DNA of 5,431 nucleotides from Candidatus Faecivivens stercoravium (GTDB lineage: Bacteria > Bacillota > Clostridia > Oscillospirales > Ruminococcaceae), in contig DVHA01000322.1 of the NCBI GenBank assembly GCA_018712425.1, positions 1 to 5,431 on the forward strand, read 5' to 3'. Of the stretch, positions 1 to 5,007 are shown piece by piece. A program made the translations under genes and the position numbers. Each line of letters opens with the position of its first letter. Positions within the stretch are counted from its first letter, which is position 1. The notes under the pieces are model-generated. The model saw only the letters and a program-made list of their open reading frames with translations. It had not been told where the DNA came from and ran no database searches.

Positions 1-194
1 ACGTTCATTTTGGCCATCAGGGTGCCGGGGATGCAGTCGAAACCGGCGTGGACGATGGCGGAATTGGCCTTGGAGGCCCCCATCGCCACGTCGTCCGCCT
101 TTTCCAGCAGGACGGTTTTGACCGCGTACCGGGAAAGCTCCCGGGCGGCCAGCGCCCCGACGACGCCGGCCCCTATCACCGCTACATCAAACAT
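1..194 (-). CDS. GlpA-like NAD(P)/FAD-dependent oxidoreductase, N-terminal part (runs off left edge)
   Basis: Only the first 64 codons are present; the gene continues beyond base 1. The start is ATG at 194-192, with a good ribosome binding site (GGAAGG on the minus strand, 206-201). The protein opens with a dinucleotide-binding Rossmann fold: hydrophobic strand FDVAVIG, then G8-x-G10-x-x-G13, and an acidic residue E31 at the end of the second strand, as expected for binding the ADP-ribose of FAD. It continues with GASKANSAIVHAGFD (39-53) and a PGTLMAKMN segment, which I recognise from the family that includes the anaerobic glycerol-3-phosphate dehydrogenase subunit GlpA and the L-2-hydroxyglutarate oxidase LhgO. 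In Clostridia, such genes are often followed by a second flavoprotein and a small DUF1667 protein, but that region lies outside the window. The fold and FAD binding are clear; the substrate is not, because the catalytic domain is missing. Confidence 0.85.
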   Translation of the reverse strand, partial: MFDVAVIGAGVVGALAARELSRYAVKTVLLEKADDVAMGASKANSAIVHAGFDCIPGTLMAKMN

Positions 195-200
195 GTTATA

Positions 201-206
201 CCTTCC
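201..206 (-). promoter_or_regulatory. Ribosome binding site of the GlpA-like gene
   Basis: On the minus strand this reads GGAAGG, preceded by AAA, and ends six bases before the ATG at 194. It supports this start codon for the truncated oxidoreductase. Confidence 0.7.
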
Positions 207-210
207 TTTC

Positions 211-224
211 GGACAAAAATGTCC
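211..224. promoter_or_regulatory. Short inverted repeat GGACA-N4-TGTCC, possible operator or leader hairpin
   Basis: Perfect 5-bp arms (211-215 and 220-224) flank a 4-base AT-only centre. It lies between the predicted transcription start (about 235) and the ribosome binding site of the leftward oxidoreductase, so it would be in the 5' untranslated leader. It could be a repressor site or a small RNA hairpin just before the ribosome site. The arms are short, so chance is a real alternative. Confidence 0.35.
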
Positions 225-241
225 AAAACATATACACCTCC

Positions 242-270
242 ATTTTAATCAAAACCGGGAAGCTTGTCAA
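242..270 (-). promoter_or_regulatory. Sigma-A promoter for the GlpA-like oxidoreductase
   Basis: On the minus strand a perfect -35 box TTGACA (270-265) is followed after exactly 17 bp by TAAAAT (247-242), one mismatch from consensus. It predicts transcription starting near 235 and a leader of about 40 nt before the ATG at 194. Confidence 0.8.
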
Positions 271-366
271 TCGGTGGGAGCGGCTTTGCGGCAGATTTTA
301 CACCGGCCTGCCTTTTATTTTACATGGGACGGAGGGAAATCTATTATTGTCATTGAATATTGGTTT

Positions 367-520
367 CGCTGCCCTTAAGGCAGCGACAAAGTTTCACTTT
401 GATGGACCAGAGACTCTGTCTCTGGACTCTGCCAGGAGGCAAAGCCCCCTGGACCCATTATCCGACGCGGCGTAAGATGCCCGTTCCACACGCATGAGAC
501 CGGCCGTGGAAGGCCGGTCT
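367..520. repeat. Cluster of five GC hairpins in the divergent intergenic region (REP-like)
   Basis: Five separate inverted repeats follow each other: CGCTGCC/GGCAGCG (367-385, 7-bp stem, loop of 5), CAAAG/CTTTG (387-401), CCAGAGAC/GTCTCTGG (407-425, 8-bp stem, loop of 3), CCAGGaGGC/GCCcCCTGG (432-452, one mismatch, loop AAA) and AGACCGGCC/GGCCGGTCT (497-520, 9-bp stem, loop of 6). The two middle units share the phrase CTGGAC at their ends. None has a T-run after it, and the cluster lies upstream of both flanking genes, so it is not a terminator for either. The CCAGAG...CTCTGG / CCAGG...CCTGG style is familiar to me from intergenic repeats of Oscillospiraceae-like genomes. This is recollection and not a database match. 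Confidence 0.7.
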
Positions 521-599
521 TCGGACGTCTGTTGATCGATTGGCAGGATTGAAAGGTACTACGCCAAAAACAGATTCCCGAAAAGATGGAAAAATGGGC

Positions 600-630
600 T
601 TGACTTAAAGTGTACTCCAGGTTGTATAAT
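600..630 (+). promoter_or_regulatory. Promoter with 19-bp spacer (MerR type) for the aldo/keto reductase
   Basis: TTGACT (600-605) and a perfect TATAAT (625-630) are separated by 19 bp, two more than optimal. Such an overlong spacer is the hallmark of promoters that MerR-family activators rescue by twisting the DNA. The predicted transcription start is near 637, giving a leader of about 50 nt. Confidence 0.7.
604..621. promoter_or_regulatory. Candidate MerR-family operator within the promoter spacer
   Basis: Two 8-base half sites, CTTAAAGT (604-611) and ACTCCAGG (614-621), form an imperfect dyad (5 of 8 positions paired) around GT. It starts inside the -35 box and ends three bases before the -10 box, the placement seen in mer and soxS. 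The pattern CTTnnAGT-N2-ACTnnAnG resembles AdhR/NmlR-type sites that control aldehyde-detoxifying reductases. No merR gene is in the window, so the regulator would be encoded elsewhere. Confidence 0.5.
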
Positions 631-675
631 AAATCCAGGGTTAATACCCGGCAGGAATTTAAACCAATCACATTT

Positions 676-680
676 GGAGG
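676..680 (+). promoter_or_regulatory. Ribosome binding site that fixes the aldo/keto reductase start
   Basis: GGAGG lies five bases before the ATG at 686. A TTG at 674 is in frame but sits at the ribosome site itself, so ATG 686 is the start. Confidence 0.85.
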
Positions 681-685
681 TAACT

Positions 686-1810
686 ATGGAAGCGAAAAAA
701 CTGGGGTTCGGCCTGATGCGGCTGCCGCTGACCGACCCGAATAATTCCGGTTCGATCGACATCGAGACGACCAAAAAGATGGTCGACACCTTTATCGAGA
801 GAGGGTTTACCTATTTCGACACCGCCTGGATGTACTGCGGGTTCAAGAGCGAGGAGGCCGCCAAAGAGGCGCTGGTGAGCCGCCACCCGCGGGACTCCTT
901 CACGCTGGCTAGTAAGCTGCCGGCCCAGTTCATGGAAACGGAAGCGGACCGCGACCGGATCTTCAACGAACAGCGGCGGAAGACCGGCGTCGAATACTTC
1001 GACTACTACCTGCTGCACGACGTAAACGCCGGGCACCTGCCGACCTTTGACGGGCTCGACTGCTGGAACTGGCTGATCGAGAAGAAAAAGGCGGGGCTGG
1101 TGCGTCACATCGGCTTCTCCTTCCACGACCACGCCGACCTTCTGGACGAAGTGCTGGCCAAACACCCGGAAGTGGAGTTTGTCCAGTTACAGCTCAACTA
1201 CCTCGACTGGGACAGCGAGGGCGTCCAGTCCCGCAAATGCTATGAAGTCGCCCAGAAGCACGGCAAGCCGGTCTTCGTCATGGAGCCGGTCAAGGGCGGC
1301 ACGCTGGCGAACCTCCCCGAAGAGGCGGAGAAGGTGCTGAAAGACTACCACCCCGATATGTCGGTCCCCTCCTGGGCCATCCGGTTCGCGGCGAGCCTCC
1401 CCGGGGTTAAGATGGTGCTCTCCGGCATGAGCAATATGGAGCAGCTGCTGGACAACACCGGGTACATGGCTGACTTAAAGCCGCTGACCGATGAAGAGCA
1501 CGCCTGCATCGATAAGGTCGTCGGGATCATCAACTCGAGCATCGCGATCCCCTGCACCGCCTGCTCCTACTGCACCGAGGGATGTCCGATGCACATCGCG
1601 ATCCCCCGTTACTTCTCCCTCTACAACGCCGACAAGCAGGAAATTGCCACCAAGGGCTGGACCCCCCAGGGCGAATACTACGAAAATCTGACCACCATCT
1701 TCGGCAAAGCCAGCGACTGCATCGCCTGCGGCCAGTGCGAGTCCGCCTGCCCGCAGCACCTGCCGATCATCGAGTATCTGAAGGAAGTCGCCGCCCATTT
1801 TGAAAAGTAA
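686..1810 (+). CDS. Aldo/keto reductase with C-terminal double 4Fe-4S ferredoxin domain
   Basis: A 374-residue cytoplasmic oxidoreductase of the COG1453 type. Residues 1 to about 275 form an aldo/keto reductase TIM barrel with the full catalytic tetrad visible: D45 and Y50 (FDTAWMYCG), K77 (LASKLP) and H111 (YYLLHD). The C-terminal part has two cluster motifs, C290-x2-C293-x2-C296-x3-C300-P and C345-x2-C348-x2-C351-x3-C355-P, enough for two [4Fe-4S] clusters as in bacterial ferredoxins. The combination suggests reduction or oxidation of a carbonyl compound with electrons passing through the clusters; the substrate cannot be read from the sequence. The start is ATG 686 behind GGAGG. It is a single-gene unit: its own promoter with a MerR-like dyad lies upstream and a strong hairpin terminator follows. 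If that operator is real, the gene would respond to aldehyde, thiol or redox stress. Family assignment is very secure; the physiological role is open. Confidence 0.93.
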   Translation: MEAKKLGFGLMRLPLTDPNNSGSIDIETTKKMVDTFIERGFTYFDTAWMYCGFKSEEAAKEALVSRHPRDSFTLASKLPAQFMETEADRDRIFNEQRRKTGVEYFDYYLLHDVNAGHLPTFDGLDCWNWLIEKKKAGLVRHIGFSFHDHADLLDEVLAKHPEVEFVQLQLNYLDWDSEGVQSRKCYEVAQKHGKPVFVMEPVKGGTLANLPEEAEKVLKDYHPDMSVPSWAIRFAASLPGVKMVLSGMSNMEQLLDNTGYMADLKPLTDEEHACIDKVVGIINSSIAIPCTACSYCTEGCPMHIAIPRYFSLYNADKQEIATKGWTPQGEYYENLTTIFGKASDCIACGQCESACPQHLPIIEYLKEVAAHFEK

Positions 1811-1821
1811 GCAAAGATAAG

Positions 1822-1860
1822 GAAACGCCGCGGAAGGTACAGCCTCTTCCGCGGCGTTTC
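1822..1860. terminator. Two-way terminator between the aldo/keto reductase and the repressor gene
   Basis: A perfect 15-bp stem (1822-1836 pairing with 1846-1860) with a 9-base loop; the arms are GAAACGCCGCGGAAG and its complement. The stem ends in TTTC on the plus strand and in TTTCC on the minus strand. It fills the gap between the TAA ending at 1810 and the facing stop codon at 1863-1865, so both convergent genes can use it. T-tracts are short, but GCTTTTT follows at 1867. Confidence 0.85.
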
Positions 1861-1862
1861 TG

Positions 1863-2192
1863 TCATGCTTTTTCTGCCCCGCCCTCCTGCCGGAAGAGCA
1901 GTTCCCCGATTGAGCGCAGCAGCCTCTTCCCCTGGGCTGAAAGCGCCCGGTAAAGCCGGACCAGCTCCTCTTCCTCATGGGAAAGGCCCTCCGGCGGGCA
2001 GCGGCCCAGTAGGAAATCCGCCGTCACCCCGAAATAATCGGCAATCCGGCTGAGGGTAGCAAAGTCGGGCTCCCGCAGCCCGCGGATATAGTTCCCCAAC
2101 GTCGACGGGGCGAGGTTTAAGGCGTCGGCCAGCTGTTTCTGGCTGATGCCGTCCTGCTCCAAAAGCCCCCGCAAAATATCACCAAACTGCAA
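1863..2192 (-). CDS. Small XRE-family (Cro/C1-type) DNA-binding regulator
   Basis: A 109-residue cytoplasmic protein. Residues 6-63 form a Cro/C1-type helix-turn-helix domain: SQKQLADALNLAPSTLGNYI (17-36) contains the two helices of the reader motif, and ATLSRIADYFGVTADFLLG (45-63) is the typical closing part. The remaining 46 residues are charged and helical (EEEELVRLYRALS...), probably for dimerisation, as in many short repressors of the family. There is no ATG at the N-terminus: translation appears to start at TTG 2192-2190, just behind a G-rich ribosome site (GGGGGTGG on the minus strand). A TTG start may keep the level low, as is common for repressors. It faces away from the 78-residue gene starting at 2332, sharing a 139-bp region with it, so self-control and control of that neighbour are plausible. 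No operator could be identified with confidence. Confidence 0.88.
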   Translation of the reverse strand: MQFGDILRGLLEQDGISQKQLADALNLAPSTLGNYIRGLREPDFATLSRIADYFGVTADFLLGRCPPEGLSHEEEELVRLYRALSAQGKRLLRSIGELLFRQEGGAEKA

Positions 2193-2224
2193 GATGCCAC
2201 CCCCGATGGATTCGTTCTGAAATT

Positions 2225-2253
2225 ATTATAGCCGAAACGTGGTTTTTTATCGG
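2225..2253 (-). promoter_or_regulatory. Weak candidate promoter for the XRE regulator
   Basis: On the minus strand a perfect TATAAT (2230-2225) is preceded after 17 bp by CCGATA (2253-2248), which matches only three positions of TTGACA. The -10 box sits about 33 bp before the TTG start. A weak -35 would suit a repressor gene made in small amounts. Confidence 0.45.
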
Positions 2254-2272
2254 GTATAATCCACATATCGAA

Positions 2273-2301
2273 TTGACAGTACACAAAACGGGTGGTATAA
2301 T
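2273..2301 (+). promoter_or_regulatory. Perfect consensus promoter for the 78-residue protein gene
   Basis: TTGACA (2273-2278), 17 bp, TATAAT (2296-2301): a full match to the sigma-A consensus. Transcription would start near 2308, about 24 nt before the GTG start. Such a strong promoter next to a repressor gene suggests that it is normally held off. Confidence 0.85.
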
Positions 2302-2331
2302 GGGGACATCCGGCGAAAAGGGGGAGAAAGT

Positions 2332-2568
2332 GTGGATTGGGAGGCGGCCAGGCGGCAGCTGCGGCGGGACGCGGTTATCCGGAAACTGATCGAATGTGAG
2401 CGGTCGATGGCGGCACTCCGCCGGCCGCCGGACGGGAAGCTGCGGCGGCTATTGTGGAAAATCTTCCGGCAGAAGCGGCGGGAGGCGGCTTACCATAAAC
2501 TGGGGCGGGAGGTCCGGCTGCTGCGGGATGAGCTGCTGGCGATTGAACAGGAACATTTGAATAAGTGA
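2332..2568 (+). CDS. Uncharacterised 78-residue arginine-rich protein
   Basis: I do not recognise the family. It starts at GTG 2332 with a good ribosome site (GGGGGAG, 2320-2326) five bases before, and has a perfect consensus promoter, so it is very probably translated. It has 16 arginines and 6 lysines against 12 acidic residues, a net charge near +10. It looks almost wholly alpha-helical, with a turn at RRPPDGK (30-36) separating two helices; the second (about 37-76) has a regular spacing of leucines and could be a coiled coil. There is no signal peptide, membrane segment or metal motif. C22 is the only cysteine. The charge suggests contact with nucleic acid or with the ribosome, but this is a guess. 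It is divergent from the XRE regulator gene. Its TGA stop (2566-2568) lies inside the first GTGATG of the hairpin array that follows, so the end of the gene is set by the repeat. Confidence 0.7.
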   Translation: MDWEAARRQLRRDAVIRKLIECERSMAALRRPPDGKLRRLLWKIFRQKRREAAYHKLGREVRLLRDELLAIEQEHLNK

Positions 2569-2832
2569 TGCGGCCCTTCGGGCCTGTGATGCGGGCCTGC
2601 GGCCCCGTGATGCAGCCCTTCGGGCCGTGATGTTTGCCCCTGTGGGGCAAGTTATGGATGGAAATGCTCCGCATTTCTCCATTGAAAACAGGACGGAAGG
2701 TTGCCGTTCTCCTATTCAATAGAGAAACGCGGAGCGTTTCAACCATTATCGCGCCCGCAGGGCGCACATCACAGCGCGAAGCGCGCATCACCCGCCGTCA
2801 GGCGGACATCACGGCCCGAAGGGCCGCATCAC
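2565..2832. repeat. Symmetrical array of mini-hairpins with 20-bp perfect terminal inverted repeats
   Basis: The left half is a chain of units, each beginning with GTGATG (2565, 2586, 2607, 2627, and GTTATG at 2651) followed by a short hairpin. The right half is the mirror image: hairpins each followed by CATCAC (2767, 2786, 2807, 2827). Hairpins and loops: GGCCC-ttc, GGGCC-tgc, GCCC-ttc, TTGCCCC-tgt, GAAATGC-tcc on the left; GAAACGC-gga, GCGCCC-gca, GCGC-gaa, CCGCC-gtca, GGCCC-gaa on the right. The centre (2681-2720) is itself a stem, with ATTGAA/TTCAAT, AGGA/TCCT and CGG/CCG. The outermost 20 bases at each end (2565-2584 and 2813-2832) are exact reverse complements, and the symmetry centre is 2698.5. 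It can therefore fold as one long hairpin or as a row of about ten small ones. It codes for nothing, and no flanking target duplication is visible. It resembles mobile or REP-like repeats. Confidence 0.88.
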
Positions 2833-2834
2833 TC

Positions 2835-4505
2835 TTACTCCTTCGGCACTTCGAGGACCGCGCCGCGGTTGCCGGATGTGACGAGGGAGGCGTACCGGGC
2901 GAGGTAGCCGGTGTTGATCTTCGGCTCGCGGGGCTTCCACTGGGCCTTACGGGCGGCCAGTTCCTCGTCCGAAAGCTTCACATTGATCGAATGGTTCGGG
3001 ATGTCGATTGAGATGATGTCGCCGTCGCGGAGGAGGGCGATCGGGCCGCCGACCGCCGCTTCGGGCGAAACGTGGCCGATCGACGCGCCGCGGGTGGCGC
3101 CGGAGAACCGGCCGTCGGTGATCAGCGCGACGGTCGAGCCCTGGCCGCGGCCCTGGATGGCCGAGGTGGGGGTCAGCATCTCCCGCATGCCGGGGCCGCC
3201 CTTCGGGCCTTCGTAGCGGATGACGACGACGTCGCCGTCGTTGATGAGGCCGGCGTCGATGGCGGCCTGGGCCTCCTCCTCCGAGTCAAAGCAGCGGGCA
3301 GGGCCTTCGTGCACCAGCATCTCGGGGGCGACGGCCGCCCGTTTGACGACGCAGGAGTCGGGGGCGAGGTTGCCGCGGAGGACGGCAATGCCGCCGGTCT
3401 TGGAGTAGGGGTTGCTGGTCGGGCGGATGACCTCGGGGTTGAGATTCACGGCGTCCTTGATGTTCTCGGCGATGGTATGCCCGGTGACGGTCATCAGGTC
3501 GGTGTGGAGGAGGCCCAGGTCGGCGATCTCCTTCATGACCGCGTAGATGCCGCCGGCGGCGTTTAAGTCCTCCATATAGGTGGGGCCGGCGGGGGCGAGG
3601 TGGCAGACGTTCGGGACCTTTTCGGAGATGGCGTTGGCGATGTCCATATTGAGTTCGATCCCGCACTCGTGGGCGATGGCGGGGAGATGGAGCATCGAGT
3701 TGGTCGAGCAGCCGAGGGCCATGTCCATCGTCAGGGCGTTCTCAAAGGCCTCGTAGGTCATGATGTCCCGGGGCTTGATGTCGCGGCGGACCATCTCCAT
3801 CACCTGCATGCCGGCGTGTTTGGCCAGCTGGATCCGCTGGGAGTAGACGGCGGGGATGGTGCCGTTGCCGCGGAGCCCCATGCCGAGGACCTCGGTCAGG
3901 CAGTTCATCGAGTTGGCGGTGTACATGCCGGAGCAGGAGCCGCAGGTGGGGCAGGTGTTCTCTTCCCACTCCTGGAGCTTGGCTTCGTCGATCTTGCCGG
4001 CGTTGAAGGCGCCCTGGGCCTCGAACATCGAGGAGAGGGAGGTCTTGTGGCCGTCCATATGGCCGGCGAGCATCGGGCCGCCGGAGACGAAGACGGTGGG
4101 GATATTGAGCCGGGCGGCGGCCATTAAAAGGCCGGGGACGTTCTTGTCGCAGTTGGGGATCATGACGAGGCCGTCGAACTGGTGGGCCAGGGCCATCGCC
4201 TCGGTCGAGTCGGCGATCAGATCGCGGGTAACCAGCGAGTACTTCATCCCGATGTGGCCCATCGCGATGCCGTCGCAGACGGCGATGGCCGGGACGATGA
4301 TCGGGGTGCCGCCCGCCATCGCGACCCCCATCTTGACCGCCTGGGCGATTTTATCGAGGTTCATGTGGCCGGGGATGATCTCGTTCCAGCTGGAGACGAC
4401 GCCAATGAGCGGCCGCTCCATCTCCTCGCGGGTGTAGCCCAGCGCGTTGAACAGCGAACGGGAGGCGGCGGCGTTGGCGCCTTTTTTGACATGATCGCTT
4501 CTCAT
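2835..4505 (-). CDS. ilvD: Dihydroxy-acid dehydratase
   Basis: A 556-residue cytoplasmic Fe-S enzyme that dehydrates 2,3-dihydroxy-isovalerate and 2,3-dihydroxy-3-methylvalerate to the 2-keto acids, the third step of valine and isoleucine synthesis. Family signatures are complete: IPNCDKNVPG with C119, a likely cluster ligand; CPTCGSCSGMYTANSMNCL with C191, a second ligand; VCDGIAMGH with C77, a possible third; and ALITDGRFSGATRG near the C-terminus, whose S468 matches the proposed catalytic serine. It is of the short form of about 550 residues seen in Clostridia and archaea, not the form of about 616 residues of E. coli. Near residue 46 it has IIPGHMN where the [2Fe-2S] enzymes have TPCN. 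Start ATG 4505-4503 has AAAGGA nine bases upstream. It stands alone, without ilvB, ilvC or leu genes beside it, and has its own strong promoter and no room for a T-box. Sugar-acid dehydratases (Edd type) are the alternative but fit less well. Confidence 0.95.
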   Translation of the reverse strand: MRSDHVKKGANAAASRSLFNALGYTREEMERPLIGVVSSWNEIIPGHMNLDKIAQAVKMGVAMAGGTPIIVPAIAVCDGIAMGHIGMKYSLVTRDLIADSTEAMALAHQFDGLVMIPNCDKNVPGLLMAAARLNIPTVFVSGGPMLAGHMDGHKTSLSSMFEAQGAFNAGKIDEAKLQEWEENTCPTCGSCSGMYTANSMNCLTEVLGMGLRGNGTIPAVYSQRIQLAKHAGMQVMEMVRRDIKPRDIMTYEAFENALTMDMALGCSTNSMLHLPAIAHECGIELNMDIANAISEKVPNVCHLAPAGPTYMEDLNAAGGIYAVMKEIADLGLLHTDLMTVTGHTIAENIKDAVNLNPEVIRPTSNPYSKTGGIAVLRGNLAPDSCVVKRAAVAPEMLVHEGPARCFDSEEEAQAAIDAGLINDGDVVVIRYEGPKGGPGMREMLTPTSAIQGRGQGSTVALITDGRFSGATRGASIGHVSPEAAVGGPIALLRDGDIISIDIPNHSINVKLSDEELAARKAQWKPREPKINTGYLARYASLVTSGNRGAVLEVPKE

Positions 4506-4526
4506 AAATCCATATCCTTTCTGAAG

Positions 4527-4538
4527 GGGGCGTGCCCC
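4527..4538 (-). other. Small hairpin in the ilvD leader
   Basis: GGGG-N4-CCCC lies about 7 bases upstream of the AAAGGA ribosome site of ilvD. It is too short for a riboswitch or attenuator but may influence mRNA stability or ribosome access. It could be chance in GC-rich DNA. Confidence 0.3.
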
Positions 4539-4564
4539 AGATTCTGCGGGTGCTGTATGATTTT

Positions 4565-4593
4565 ATTATAGATTGTAAGACTGGTATTGTCAA
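4565..4593 (-). promoter_or_regulatory. Perfect consensus promoter for ilvD
   Basis: On the minus strand TTGACA (4593-4588), 17 bp, TATAAT (4570-4565). The leader of about 50 nt is too short for a T-box or leader-peptide attenuator, so any control would have to act on initiation, for example by a repressor. Confidence 0.85.
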
Positions 4594-4612
4594 GCGTTCA
4601 CTGAAATTTTGC

Positions 4613-4641
4613 TTGACTTTTCCCGCCCGGTGCGGTATCAT
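4613..4641 (+). promoter_or_regulatory. Promoter for the NrdD-tail-like gene
   Basis: TTGACT (4613-4618), 17 bp, TATCAT (4636-4641), one mismatch in each box. Its -35 box lies 19 bp from the -35 box of the divergent ilvD promoter, so the two polymerase sites nearly touch. The leader before ATG 4717 is about 70 nt and contains no obvious structure. Confidence 0.7.
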
Positions 4642-4716
4642 TATAAGTAACAAATATAGTGGTTTTTCAGAAGAAAAATCGATTTATCCACAATATATAG
4701 TAAAGGAGCGTTTTAT

Positions 4717-5007
4717 ATGGAGACGAAAATCACCGTCACCGGCGGCACCCTCCCCCAGGAAGAGATCGATGCCTATGTCGAACACTTGCGGGAAAAATTC
4801 CCCGGCCGCAGCTTCCAGTCGGTCGGGATCGAGGTCGACGGGGACTATGTCAACCTCAGCTGGGAGCTGGAACCGGCTCCTTTTGAGCGGATCCGCCGGA
4901 TCACCGGCTATCTCGTTGGGACGCTGGACCGGTTCAACGACGCGAAAAGAGCCGAAGAGCACGACCGGGTCAAACACGGGATCGGGAATTTCGAGACGCT
5001 GGAATAA
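4717..5007 (+). CDS. Small protein resembling the C-terminal tail of anaerobic ribonucleotide reductase (NrdD)
   Basis: A 96-residue, probably cytoplasmic protein. Start ATG 4717 has AAAGGAG eight bases upstream. The N-terminal half (KITVTGGTLPQEEIDAYVEH, then FPGRSFQSVGIEVDGDYVNL) looks like a small alpha/beta fold. The C-terminal half, IRRITGYLVGTLDRFNDAKR (69-88) followed by AEEHDRVKH, resembles the end of class III ribonucleotide reductases, where a similar RITGYL...W/FN..K..E..DR stretch occurs. For this reason such proteins are often labelled anaerobic ribonucleoside-triphosphate reductase. It cannot be a working reductase: it has no cysteine at all, hence no zinc ribbon or active-site cysteines, and it lacks the catalytic barrel. 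I see a complete small gene and not a fragment, since it has its own promoter, ribosome site and terminator. The function is unknown. The resemblance is from memory of the family and is moderately sure. Confidence 0.8.
   Translation: METKITVTGGTLPQEEIDAYVEHLREKFPGRSFQSVGIEVDGDYVNLSWELEPAPFERIRRITGYLVGTLDRFNDAKRAEEHDRVKHGIGNFETLE

Larger units (their letters stand above)
195..685. other. Divergent intergenic region of 491 bp without a gene
   Basis: Apart from the two outward promoters, the short inverted repeat and the hairpin cluster, I find no gene in it. Open frames across it run through the palindromes and promoter elements and lack ribosome sites. Bases 271-366 and 521-599 hold no recognisable element. 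Confidence 0.6.

Noticed and set aside
196..231. 11-codon leader ORF (MFWTFLSERKV) ending one base before the GlpA-like start
   Set aside because: The ATG lies only a few bases from the predicted transcription start and its apparent GGAGG would mostly not be in the transcript. The position next to the main start is suggestive but too weak to call.
10..378. 122-codon open frame on the plus strand
   Set aside because: It is antisense to the clear FAD-binding oxidoreductase and crosses that gene's promoter; its composition is not protein-like.
375..671. 98-codon open frame on the minus strand in the left intergenic region
   Set aside because: It runs through the hairpin cluster and the aldo/keto reductase promoter, has no ribosome site and no recognisable protein features.
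674..685. TTG at 674 as the start of the aldo/keto reductase
   Set aside because: It overlaps the ribosome binding site GGAGG (676-680), which is ideally placed for ATG 686.
2565..2832. Hairpin array as a CRISPR array
   Set aside because: The repeated unit is only GTGATG plus a stem that differs each time, the spacing is about 20 bp, the order inverts at the centre, and there are no unique spacers of 30 bp or so.
2634..3011. 125-codon open frame on the plus strand spanning the hairpin array
   Set aside because: It crosses the repeat and the end of ilvD in antisense, without a ribosome site.
2911..4437. Several long open frames opposite or out of frame with ilvD (for example 3072-3566, 3600-4127, 3856-4437 on the plus strand)
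   Set aside because: They arise from the strong G/C bias at third codon positions of ilvD. They lack ribosome sites, and their translations are low-complexity, rich in Ala, Gly, Arg and Val, without any domain.
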